Below are positions 56,495 through 64,000 of a stretch of 64,000 nt of DNA, in pieces. The notes below the pieces were generated by a model. That model ran no database searches and was not told the DNA's origin. It saw only the letters and a list, made by a program, of their open reading frames with translations. The stretch is from the NCBI RefSeq assembly GCF_014077095.1, contig NZ_JACGVG010000035.1, forward strand, positions 124,001 to 188,000. The letters are read 5' to 3'. Every line of letters begins with the position of its first letter. Position 1 is the stretch's first letter. This DNA comes from Colwellia sp. MB02u-6 (GTDB lineage: Bacteria > Pseudomonadota > Gammaproteobacteria > Enterobacterales > Alteromonadaceae). A program made the translations under genes and the position numbers.

Positions 56495-57677
56495 TGGGTG
56501 TTGGCTCCGTAAAATAATAACTATGTACGGCATTGGCTTTAAATTGAATATACACCTTTGACTGTGTGGTTAGCGCCATACGTTTTGCCGACCATAAACT
56601 TATTTGGGCGTAAAACTCTTGCTCGCTAGTTTTCAATGTCACTAACGCATTAGTTTTGTTGTATTGTATTACGCTAATGCTTGCGGGTAGGTGATTTACA
56701 ATCGAGCTGTGCTCCGGTTTGGTTTTATTGATGCTAATATCGCGCGCATAAATAATGCAAGGTAATTGCTGACCAATTAAGCGCTGACTGTTGCTTTGTT
56801 CTAGTATGGGTAAGTAGATATTATGGCTTTTGCTCTTTGTTGCCGGTAGTGTCAGTCGAGTTAGGCCGTAATCAGGTAAATGTTCAGCAATAGTTAATGA
56901 CAAACTGGTTTTAGGGCTAGTTTCACCGCGACTGTTTAGCTGGTGAATCGCTTGGTGAATAGGGGCTACTTGGATTATTTTTCCTGCTGAAAATACCACC
57001 AATTGATTGGCGATATATTGTAACTCACTTAAGCTGTGACTGACATAAAGCATAGGTAGCTGAAGCTGTTGTTGAATGGCTTTTAATATCGTTAACATTT
57101 GTGATTTAGTGCTTTTATCTAAGGCACTGAAAGGCTCGTCCAATAACAATAATTTAGGCTCGGCTAATAGCGCCCTAGCAATTGATACTCTTTGTTTTTC
57201 ACCACCAGAAAGCAGCGTGACATTTTGATGCTGTAGTTGGTCTAATTGCGTTAACGCCAGTACCTTTTCAATAGTCAGTTGCCGGTTGATTTGGCGTTTT
57301 GCGCCATAAGCTAAATTTTGGTAAACACTTAAGTGTGGAAATAAACGACTGTCTTGAAAAACGAGCCCAATTTGTCTTTTCTCAGCTTTAATAAAACCTT
57401 TGTTGTCGCTATCTTGTAGCGCGGTGCCATTTAATGATATTTGGCCTTTTGCTCGCAGTTCAAGGCCGGCGATAACGCGCAGTAAGCTTGATTTTCCTGA
57501 GCCAGAATCGCCATAAATACCGGTAATAGCTGAAATGCTAATGTTTTGTTTAATGCTTATTTCAAGATGGCTAAACGTTAATTTAAACGCCAAGGCTAAT
57601 GTTGAGGGGGCCGCACTTTTGGGCTGTTCAACGGTTAGCTGTTCATCACTTATATCACTTGATTTGTTTGCGTTCAT
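56487..57677 (-). CDS. modC: molybdate ABC transporter ATP-binding protein ModC
   Basis: This 396-residue ATPase drives molybdate import. It has Walker A GDSGSGKSS, Q-loop VFQDSRLFPHLSV, signature LLSGGEKQRVSIARALL, Walker B LLLLDEPFSALD and the H-loop SHS. The C-terminal part (about 285-390) is the Mop/TOBE oxyanion domain, longer than usual. The N-terminus carries about 25 extra low-complexity residues. It overlaps modB by 4 nt (ATGA). Confidence 0.93.
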   Translation of the reverse strand: MNANKSSDISDEQLTVEQPKSAAPSTLALAFKLTFSHLEISIKQNISISAITGIYGDSGSGKSSLLRVIAGLELRAKGQISLNGTALQDSDNKGFIKAEKRQIGLVFQDSRLFPHLSVYQNLAYGAKRQINRQLTIEKVLALTQLDQLQHQNVTLLSGGEKQRVSIARALLAEPKLLLLDEPFSALDKSTKSQMLTILKAIQQQLQLPMLYVSHSLSELQYIANQLVVFSAGKIIQVAPIHQAIHQLNSRGETSPKTSLSLTIAEHLPDYGLTRLTLPATKSKSHNIYLPILEQSNSQRLIGQQLPCIIYARDISINKTKPEHSSIVNHLPASISVIQYNKTNALVTLKTSEQEFYAQISLWSAKRMALTTQSKVYIQFKANAVHSYYFTEPTPNA

Positions 57678-58372
57678 AGTTTCTCTGCCCCTTGCTGCTT
57701 TTTATTGAAGTTATTACCCAATAAATAAACCAAAGATAAGAGTAACAAAGAGGCCATTAATAACCCAGCCGAGAGCAGGTGGGCATTAGCGTAATTAAAG
57801 GCTTCAACATGATCGAATAAAGCGATAGATAGTACCCGCGTTTCACCAGGAATATTACCGCCAATCATCAGTACCACGCCAAATTCACCCACGGTATGCG
57901 CAAAACCTAATGCGGTTGCCGTAATAAAGCTGGCCTTAGTTAATGGTAGTACCACACTAAAGAAACGATCTATCGGACCAGCACCCAGCATAGCTGCTGC
58001 CTCAAGGTGGTGTTCACCTAGCTGTTCAAAAGCTTTTTGTAAGGGTTGTACGACAAAGGGCAGTGAATAGAGTACTGAGCCTATAACAATGGCGCTAAAA
58101 CTAAAGGCGAGCTGGCTGCCCGTAGCACTTTGCCATAACTGCCCTGGTAAGGAGGTTGGTGAAAAGGCTAACAGTAAGTAAAAGCCCAATACGGTTGGCG
58201 GCAATACTAAGGGTAAAGCGACCACGGCTTCAAAAAATACTTTGAATCGACTTTGCCATTTTGCTAAATACCACGCCATTGGCGTACCTATTATGAGCAA
58301 GATAACTGTAGTCACCGCTGCCATTTTCAAGGTGGTGATAAGCGCGAGTAAGTCGGCTGAAATATCAGTCAT
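57674..58372 (-). CDS. modB: molybdate ABC transporter permease ModB
   Basis: This 232-residue inner-membrane permease has about five membrane helices, ALPLVLPPTVLGFYLL near residue 55, and the EAA-type loop HLEAAAMLGAGPIDRFFSVVLPL. It ends in a basic tail. It overlaps modA by 8 nt and modC by 4 nt, so all three are tightly coupled. Confidence 0.95.
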   Translation of the reverse strand: MTDISADLLALITTLKMAAVTTVILLIIGTPMAWYLAKWQSRFKVFFEAVVALPLVLPPTVLGFYLLLAFSPTSLPGQLWQSATGSQLAFSFSAIVIGSVLYSLPFVVQPLQKAFEQLGEHHLEAAAMLGAGPIDRFFSVVLPLTKASFITATALGFAHTVGEFGVVLMIGGNIPGETRVLSIALFDHVEAFNYANAHLLSAGLLMASLLLLSLVYLLGNNFNKKQQGAEKL

Positions 58373-59204
58373 ATCGTGTATTGACCTGGCTATTTTTTTC
58401 TATCAATCGTATTGATTTTATCGGCAAATAACCGAGTTCGACTAATTTCTCTTGGTTATTTTTCTGTAAAATAAAATCACTAATTCGCTGTGCTAATTTG
58501 ACTTGTTGGCTAGATTTAATAATTACTAATTGCTGGGCAATGGGCTGATAATATTCAGGTGGAATAATGATCCCTTGATATTTATTCATGGCCAATTGGC
58601 TGTACGCCACAATACCAAACGGCACAGCTTGACTGCGAACTTGTTGAAAGGTTTGGTTGATATTCATGCCGGTGATTAAATTGTTTTTAACCTGCGGCCA
58701 GAGCGATAATTTTGTTAACGCCTGTTCAGCAGCCTTGCCATAGGGAGCGGTATCTGGATTGGCAATAGCTAACTTACCGGAATAATGATTAAGCTCACTT
58801 AAGCCAGATAATGCTTGAGTAGCTGACCACAAAGCAATTTGCCCGTAGGCATAAGTTCTGCGACTGTCGGCTATTATTAGCTTTTCTTGTTCAAGTAATT
58901 CAGCTCGCGTTGAATCGGCAGATAAAAACAAATCAAAGGGTGCGCCGTGTTTTATTTGCAGATATAACGTACCGGTCGCTGCGCTGATCATTTGAACGTT
59001 AATAGCGTCTTTGTTGGGTAGGTTAGCCAGCAATATTTTAAGGGCAGGCGCAAAGTTTGCCGCTACCGCGATACGTAAGGGCTTAGTTTGTTTTGGTTTG
59101 TCGAGTGCACAAGCGTAGCTGGCTTGTAAGGCCAGCCAAATAACGCATAGCGGGAGTAACTTTTGTCTTAACTTTTGTATTAGTTTTGGCATTAGCTTCT
59201 GCAT
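58365..59204 (-). CDS. modA: molybdate-binding periplasmic protein ModA
   Basis: This is a 279-residue periplasmic binding protein. A basic N-terminus and hydrophobic stretch (about 1-34, ending YACAL) form the signal peptide. The mature part has AVAANFAPALKILL, SAATGTLYLQIKHGAPFDLFLSAD and IANPDTAPYGKAAEQAL, the standard ModA motifs for oxyanion binding. It starts 23 nt after moaB. Confidence 0.95.
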   Translation of the reverse strand: MQKLMPKLIQKLRQKLLPLCVIWLALQASYACALDKPKQTKPLRIAVAANFAPALKILLANLPNKDAINVQMISAATGTLYLQIKHGAPFDLFLSADSTRAELLEQEKLIIADSRRTYAYGQIALWSATQALSGLSELNHYSGKLAIANPDTAPYGKAAEQALTKLSLWPQVKNNLITGMNINQTFQQVRSQAVPFGIVAYSQLAMNKYQGIIIPPEYYQPIAQQLVIIKSSQQVKLAQRISDFILQKNNQEKLVELGYLPIKSIRLIEKNSQVNTRYD

Positions 59205-59227
59205 GAGTGCTATCGATATAGCTGATG

Positions 59228-59758
59228 CTATGTAAACTTTAGGTGCGGCACAAAGTTACAGGGGCGATGACTAGCATCCAGTTGCTCAACAATTAATTTG
59301 TCCCAAGCCGTTTTACAAGCGTTGGTTGAACCGGGTACAGATAGAATGACTGTACTATTTGCCATACCACCAAAGGCACGAGATTGAATGGTTGAAGTGC
59401 CAATTTCAGCTAAAGAAATCGTTCTAAATACTTCACCAAAACCTTCAATGTCTTTGTCAAATAAAGGTAATAACGCTTCCGGTGTATTATCCCTTGCGGT
59501 AAAACCCGTGCCGCCAGTGGTCAATATTACCTGTATAGCCTCGTCAGCGATCCATTGAGAAACTACAGCGCGTAGTTGGTAAACATCGTCTTTTGAAATT
59601 TCTTTAGCGGCTAAGTTATGGCCTGCTGCTTGTAATCGTTCAACGAGTGCTTGGCCCGAGGTGTCGTTATGCTCTTCTCGGGTATCTGAAACAGTTAATA
59701 CGGCGATATTTAATGGTACGAAGCCATCGCCACAATGAATAGAAGATTTGCTAGACAT
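59228..59758 (-). CDS. moaB: molybdenum cofactor protein MoaB
   Basis: This is a 176-residue MoaB/MogA-fold protein that adenylates molybdopterin. It has LNIAVLTVSDTREEHNDTSGQAL, LTTGGTGFTARDNTPEAL and ILSVPGSTNACKTAWDKL. It overlaps the mobA end by 8 nt; AAAGGAAATC precedes the start. The length favours MoaB over MogA. Confidence 0.93.
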   Translation of the reverse strand: MSSKSSIHCGDGFVPLNIAVLTVSDTREEHNDTSGQALVERLQAAGHNLAAKEISKDDVYQLRAVVSQWIADEAIQVILTTGGTGFTARDNTPEALLPLFDKDIEGFGEVFRTISLAEIGTSTIQSRAFGGMANSTVILSVPGSTNACKTAWDKLIVEQLDASHRPCNFVPHLKFT

Positions 59759-60437
59759 GAGATTTCCTTTGCAAAGATAATAAATGTTGTGCCTGTTGCC
59801 ATTGCTCAGGCGTATTGGTGTTAAATAAACATTTGCTGTTTTTTGGTGTAACCACCTTATGCGGAATTTGTGCTAATAAACTGCGCACAGAAGGCCCAGT
59901 TAAATTTCGCTTACTGGCTGCTTTATCCGCACTGACTTGTTCATGACTAAAGCTTGTTTTTGACTTTAATGGTGAATAAGGATTTGATGAAGCTTGTGAG
60001 TGCGGCTTGGTTAAAAGTTGTTGAAAAAACTGTTCAACAAAGGCATTAACCGGTAAATACAAGGGCAAGTAATTATCAGTAAAATAGCAAGCTTGGTGAC
60101 TCAATTCGCCCACTTGCTTTAATCTTGCAAGTTCTACCGAGGTCATTAAAGGTAAATCTACCGGTAAAATTAATAGTGCTCGGGGTTTAAATTGTTTGAT
60201 AATACTTTGAATACCACCAAGGGGGCCGAGGTTGGCAACAAGATCGTCAATACCTTGTTCACCACCACTAATCAGTACTTGTGAACTGCCGGCAGCTTTG
60301 AGTAAAGACATGCTGTAACTGAGCATGTCTTGTTTTTCCCGTTGCAAGCTGGCTTTATCTTGTCCCATACGGGAAGATTTACCGCCAGCTAAAACCACAC
60401 CTAAGCAGGGTTGAAATAAGGTATTTTCCACCGCCAT
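59751..60437 (-). CDS. mobA: molybdenum cofactor guanylyltransferase MobA
   Basis: This 228-residue enzyme attaches GMP to molybdopterin. It has the N-terminal GVVLAGGKSSRMGQDKA and PVDLPLMT (metal-binding Asp), plus the C-terminal NTPEQW. Residues about 145-178 are a Ser/Lys-rich insertion absent from typical MobA. Its ATG overlaps the moaA stop by one base (TAATG). Confidence 0.93.
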   Translation of the reverse strand: MAVENTLFQPCLGVVLAGGKSSRMGQDKASLQREKQDMLSYSMSLLKAAGSSQVLISGGEQGIDDLVANLGPLGGIQSIIKQFKPRALLILPVDLPLMTSVELARLKQVGELSHQACYFTDNYLPLYLPVNAFVEQFFQQLLTKPHSQASSNPYSPLKSKTSFSHEQVSADKAASKRNLTGPSVRSLLAQIPHKVVTPKNSKCLFNTNTPEQWQQAQHLLSLQRKSHV

Positions 60438-61408
60438 TAACCGCCCAACATAGCTAAGTTTTTCGTTGCGCCAGTCAACTTCTCATGTAAAAAGTGCGTT
60501 TCCTTTTTATCAGTCAACATGCTGGTGATAGCCGTTTTTAAAGGCTCAACATCATCACTTTTCAAGTAGTCTTTCAACGACAAGCCTTGTTCAGTAAATA
60601 AACATAAATGTAACTTACCTATGGCGCTTATTCGTAAGCGATTACAGGTATTACAAAAATCTTTAGAGTAAGGCATGATCAAGCCAATTTTACCGGCATA
60701 GTCAGGGTGGGAAAACTCCTGTGCGGGCCCTGCCGCCTTGTCATTAATAACTGGTAACCAGCCATCTAAAATCAGATTTTGTTTTATGCGTGAGCCTTGC
60801 ACGTGTTGGGCATCAAAAAATTCTTTATTATCACCCGTTTGCATTAATTCAATAAAGCGTAAGGTAATGGGTGTGTCTTTTAACCAGGCTAAATAACTGG
60901 CGATGTCGTAGCCATTATATTCACGCATTAATACGGTATTAACCTTAACATCTATATTACCTGCCGCCACTGCCATATCAATACCTTTGAGGATATGTTT
61001 AAGCTTGTCGTGGCCCGTAATAGCATGAAATTGTCTTGGGTCTAAAGTATCAATACTAATATTTATGGCATCAATACCGGCATCTATCCAAGCAGGTAAA
61101 TGTTCAGGAAGTTTGTAACCATTGCTGGTGATAGCAACCTTTTTAATGCCAGGTGTTTGCTTACATCGGGCAATAATTTCAGGTAAGTCTTTACGTAAAG
61201 AGGGCTCACCACCGGTAATACGAATTTTTTCCGTACCCATAGCAGAAAACGCTGAAGCTAAGCGGGTTATTTCAGGCAGTGTAAGAAATTTTCTATCGTT
61301 ATCACATTGATAGCCATTGGGTAAACAATAGTCGCAGCTAAAATTGCATACGTCAGTGATTGATAGGCGCAAGTAATAAAACTTGCGACCAAAGTTGTCT
61401 GTTAACAT
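60437..61408 (-). CDS. moaA: GTP 3',8-cyclase MoaA
   Basis: This 323-residue radical SAM enzyme carries out the first step of molybdopterin synthesis. The first 4Fe-4S site is Cys21, Cys25 and Cys28 (CNFSCDYC). The second is FCNTCNRLRIS with the Cys in LHLCLF. It ends in the required double glycine (MLGG). I start at the ATG at 61408, 1-3 nt after AAGGTGAC; the 61438 frame is a TTG extension. moaC, moaD and moaE are not in the window. Divergent from moeA. Confidence 0.96.
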   Translation of the reverse strand: MLTDNFGRKFYYLRLSITDVCNFSCDYCLPNGYQCDNDRKFLTLPEITRLASAFSAMGTEKIRITGGEPSLRKDLPEIIARCKQTPGIKKVAITSNGYKLPEHLPAWIDAGIDAINISIDTLDPRQFHAITGHDKLKHILKGIDMAVAAGNIDVKVNTVLMREYNGYDIASYLAWLKDTPITLRFIELMQTGDNKEFFDAQHVQGSRIKQNLILDGWLPVINDKAAGPAQEFSHPDYAGKIGLIMPYSKDFCNTCNRLRISAIGKLHLCLFTEQGLSLKDYLKSDDVEPLKTAITSMLTDKKETHFLHEKLTGATKNLAMLGG

Positions 61409-61614
61409 GTCACCTTTCCAATGTCGGGAGGTTAACAAGTTTCCTTACTAACCCTGGCAAACTCAAATTCAAATTTGGTTTACGGCTAAAACAGCATGTT
61501 AGTTGCACAGCAACTAATTTAGCTAAGATAGCTCGGCGAAAAAAAAATAATATTTTATATCATCTATCTAAATATTTTATATCATCTACTTACAAGCATA
61601 GTATGATTACGATC

Positions 61615-61644
61615 ACTATAACAGACAAAGACCTTTGTTATAGT
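61615..61644. promoter_or_regulatory. candidate operator, moaA / moeA
   Basis: ACTATAACA (61615-61623) is inverted as TGTTATAGT (61636-61644). Next to it, TTCAATAATA (61653-61662) is inverted as TATTATTGAA (61667-61676). Both lie midway between the divergent starts, suited to a shared regulator. Confidence 0.45.
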
Positions 61645-61748
61645 AAATGACATTCAATAATATAATTATTATTGAAAAATTAGATAACTCATACCATTTG
61701 ATTAAATCAGTGATCACCTTTTTCATGAGAAAAAATGAAGAAATACAA

Positions 61749-61806
61749 GTTATAAAACTGAGTCAGTAGTTATGCTACTTATAAGTTTTATAACGCCGTT
61801 TTTTTT
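61749..61806 (+). terminator. attenuator-like hairpin in the moeA leader
   Basis: GTTATAAAACT (61749-61759) pairs with AGTTTTATAAC (61784-61794), with an inner AGTAG/CTACT stem, then eight T residues (61799-61806). It ends 131 nt before moeA, so it could control leader transcription. Confidence 0.5.
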
Positions 61807-61937
61807 CATTTAACCATTAAAATGAACAGGTAATTAATCAACTTGGTATAAAGTCAAATGTTGCTTAATTGCGCTATTTTAATGCGTTTAGTTAAAGCTA
61901 GAAATATAAAACACAATATAAGTTGGAAGAGTTTATT

Positions 61938-63176
61938 ATGGTTGATTGTTATTCTGCACCCGGATTAATGCCCTTTGAACAAGCACTAGAAACAATGCTA
62001 GCGGCTATTACCCCAATTACTGACATTGAAAATATTAGCTTAGCAGCAAGCTTAGGTAGGGTTTTATCAACAGATATAACTAGCCCAATTAATGTGCCTC
62101 CGCATAATAATTCCGCTATGGATGGTTATGCTTTCGCCCATGCGAGTTTGGCCAAGCAAGCATGCTTGAGTTTAGCTGGTCGCTCTATGGCTGGGCAGCC
62201 TTTTGCAGGGGTTTGTGGTGCAGGTGAATGTATTCGTATTATGACGGGCGCTAAAATGCCTGCTGGTTGTGATAGCGTAGAAATGCAAGAAAATTGCCAA
62301 GTAGTAGGCGAGAGCGTTAAATTTTTAGGGCAGAGTAAATTGGCTGACAATGTACGCTACGCCGGTGAAGATATTAAGCAAGACCAACTGGTTTTTACTC
62401 AAGGTCGGCGTTTGTCTGCTATTGATATTGGTGTATTAGCTTCTCTTGGTATTAATGAATTAACTGTATTTCGCCAGCTTAATGTCGCGTTAATTGCCAC
62501 AGGTGATGAGCTAAAAGCATTAGGCGAGCCTTTAGGCAGTGGTGATATTTTTGAAAGTAACAGTTACGCGCTAGCGGCAATGTTAAGTAACTTAAACGTT
62601 AATGTCATTAATTTTGGCGTGATTGCTGATGATGAAAATGCGATAAGATCGGCATTTATTCAAGCGGATGCCCAAGCTGACGCCGTTATTTCCTCTGGTG
62701 GTGTGTCGGTAGGTGACGCAGATTTTACTAAACTCGTGCTTGAACAAATTGGTGAAATTGCCTTTTGGAAAATAGCGATGAAACCCGGTAAACCCTTTGC
62801 CTTTGGTAAATTGCCGAACAGTGTGTTTTTTGGCTTACCGGGGAACCCCGTTTCTGCCATGGTAACCGCGGATATTTTAGCCATGCCAGCGCTGATTAAA
62901 TTACAAAATTGCCACTCAACACCGGCAATAACCTTAAAAGCAAAAACTATCACTGATTTAAAAAAGTCACCCGGGCGCATGGACTTTCAGCGCGGTTTAC
63001 TCTCTTATGACAACACAGGTGAGTTAATGGTTAATAGTACAGGCAGTCAAGGCTCTGGTATTTTAACCAGTATCTCGTCGGCCAATTGTTATATTGTCTT
63101 ACCGGCTGAGCAAGGTCGAGTACCGGCTGGAAACGTAGTCAATGTTCGCTTGTTTGAACGCTACTTTGCGTCATAA
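61938..63176 (+). CDS. moeA: molybdopterin molybdenumtransferase MoeA
   Basis: This 412-residue enzyme inserts molybdate into adenylated molybdopterin. It has the N-terminal MPFEQALETML, NNSAMDGYAF, RIMTGAKMP, STGDEL-like ATGDELKALGE, and SSGGVSVGDADF with PGNPVSAMV. I take the ATG at 61938 (MVDCYSAPG) after GGAAGAG; the TTG at 61923 is an extension. An alpha/beta hydrolase gene follows after 42 nt. Confidence 0.95.
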   Translation: MVDCYSAPGLMPFEQALETMLAAITPITDIENISLAASLGRVLSTDITSPINVPPHNNSAMDGYAFAHASLAKQACLSLAGRSMAGQPFAGVCGAGECIRIMTGAKMPAGCDSVEMQENCQVVGESVKFLGQSKLADNVRYAGEDIKQDQLVFTQGRRLSAIDIGVLASLGINELTVFRQLNVALIATGDELKALGEPLGSGDIFESNSYALAAMLSNLNVNVINFGVIADDENAIRSAFIQADAQADAVISSGGVSVGDADFTKLVLEQIGEIAFWKIAMKPGKPFAFGKLPNSVFFGLPGNPVSAMVTADILAMPALIKLQNCHSTPAITLKAKTITDLKKSPGRMDFQRGLLSYDNTGELMVNSTGSQGSGILTSISSANCYIVLPAEQGRVPAGNVVNVRLFERYFAS

Positions 63177-63218
63177 TTTATACCAAGTAGCATTCAAAAA
63201 AACCTACAAGGGATAAAA

Positions 63219-63944
63219 GTGTCACAAACTATTTACTTTATTCCCGGTACTATGTGCGATCAGCATTTGTGGTCGCCTGTATGGCAGCTGCTACAAGAGC
63301 AATGTCATGAAGATCACCAATTAATCTCTTTGGTGATCCCCAATACCGGTTGTATGGATGAAGTGGTGAGTGCTTTGTCAGAAAAAATCGTTGAACATAA
63401 GGCGATATTAGTTGGTTTTTCATTAGGCGGTTATATTGCGAGTGCCATAGCGTTAAAGCTCGACAATAAAATTAAACACTTATTAATAGTATCTAATTTT
63501 CCAAAAAATTTACCAATAACAGAAATGAAACAGCGCAAACGTACTACTGATGGTATAAGTCAGCGCGGTTATTGTGGTATTCCAGATAAGCGTGTTGATG
63601 ACTTATTACACCCAGAAATTAAGCAAATTAATCGACAAGGTTATCAAGGTATAAAGCAAGTTATCGTAGCGATGGACCGCAAATTGGGTGTTGATGTCTT
63701 ATTGCATCAACTCAGAATTTCTATGCATAGGCCCAACTTATTACCTAGTTTAACTCGATTATCCTTACCTATTACTTTGCTAGTTGGTGATGCGGATAAC
63801 TTAGTTGATCTTGCTTCATTAAAGCAAGAACTGCGCGGTGTGAGTCATGTTGTGTTAAAAGAAATACCCCATACTGGCCACATGTTACCATTAGAATCAC
63901 CTCAAGCTTTGGCCACAATACTAATGCATTTGTTGGCTAGCTAA
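63219..63944 (+). CDS. alpha/beta hydrolase
   Basis: This is a 241-residue hydrolase. It has IYFIPGTMCDQHLWSPVW (oxyanion region), the nucleophile elbow VGFSLGGYIA, LLVGDADNLVD with the acid, and IPHTGHMLPLE with the His. The GTG start at 63219 is supported by AAGGGA 5 nt before it. It follows moeA by 42 nt and could share its transcript, but no molybdenum role is known for such proteins. Substrate unknown. Confidence 0.88.
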   Translation: MSQTIYFIPGTMCDQHLWSPVWQLLQEQCHEDHQLISLVIPNTGCMDEVVSALSEKIVEHKAILVGFSLGGYIASAIALKLDNKIKHLLIVSNFPKNLPITEMKQRKRTTDGISQRGYCGIPDKRVDDLLHPEIKQINRQGYQGIKQVIVAMDRKLGVDVLLHQLRISMHRPNLLPSLTRLSLPITLLVGDADNLVDLASLKQELRGVSHVVLKEIPHTGHMLPLESPQALATILMHLLAS

Positions 63945-64000
63945 TGCTACTTTTTGTCAGCTGCCAAGTGGTTAATAATTTAATTGTCTAAAGCTGTGTT

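Larger units (their letters stand above)
61409..61937. other. divergent moaA / moeA control region
   Basis: No gene is found. It holds a direct repeat (AATATTTTATATCATCTA at 61549-61566 and 61571-61588), two inverted repeats (61615-61644 and 61653-61676) and a terminator-like hairpin (61749-61806). No ModE gene is in the window, and I cannot match the palindromes to a known consensus. Confidence 0.55.

Overview
The window is about 64 kb of low-GC (roughly 40%) gammaproteobacterial chromosome. The rplU-rpmA-obgE block with ispB divergent from it, several TonB-dependent receptors, a PEP-CTERM protein, and a photolyase/cryptochrome cluster together suggest a marine member of the Alteromonadales. 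Colwelliaceae (Colwellia or Thalassotalea-like) is my best guess, from protein style and not from any search. I see no rRNA, tRNA, CRISPR array, prophage or intact insertion sequence.

Layout. 1-1.8 kb: the end of a DUF5610 gene and a solitary HNH endonuclease. 2-6 kb: putA. 6.4-13.3 kb: a nitrogen-storage locus with an isoaspartyl dipeptidase, cyanophycinase, cyanophycin synthetase and a Mur-ligase-like paralogue lacking the ATP-grasp domain. 13.5-22.9 kb: a sucrose locus with a LacI-type repressor, sucrose phosphorylase, MFS permease, TonB receptor, fructokinase and glucose-6-phosphate isomerase; two copies of one perfect 14-bp palindrome mark the likely repressor operators. 23.1-28.5 kb: a light-related cluster with CRY-DASH, an unusual photolyase homologue, a DUF2256 mini-protein, an FeS-BCP (6-4) photolyase and a TIGR03643 protein. 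28.7-34.4 kb: a GGDEF protein, a small unknown protein, a long RluA-type pseudouridine synthase, a PEP-CTERM protein and the remnant of an XRE regulator.

34.5-44.3 kb is a sensory and vitamin B12 region. A very large hybrid histidine kinase with a THI5/NMT1-like sensor is coupled to a signal-less BtuF-like protein. Facing away are two cobalamin riboswitches, with a decayed gene between them, leading to btuB. 44.5-51 kb holds a NahK-like sugar kinase, a pair of hairpin repeats, a LysR regulator, a fused alpha/beta 2-oxoacid dehydrogenase E1 translationally coupled to an odd FabD-like acyltransferase, and argR. 51.2-55.6 kb is galM, ispB, rplU, rpmA and obgE. 55.7-63.2 kb is a molybdenum cofactor and molybdate transport cluster (moaA-mobA-moaB-modABC-moeB, with moeA divergent). 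The window ends with an alpha/beta hydrolase.

Nothing here is a clear-cut new defence or mobile system. The candidates I consider most worth testing are the E1/acyltransferase pair, whose FabD-like member has lost the malonyl-binding arginine; the ATP-grasp-less cyanophycin synthetase paralogue together with an isoaspartyl dipeptidase whose metal-bridging Lys is Glu; the tandem B12 riboswitches around a dead gene; and the photolyase homologue with His at the flavin-N5 position. All functional calls come from reading sequence by eye; no database search was run.
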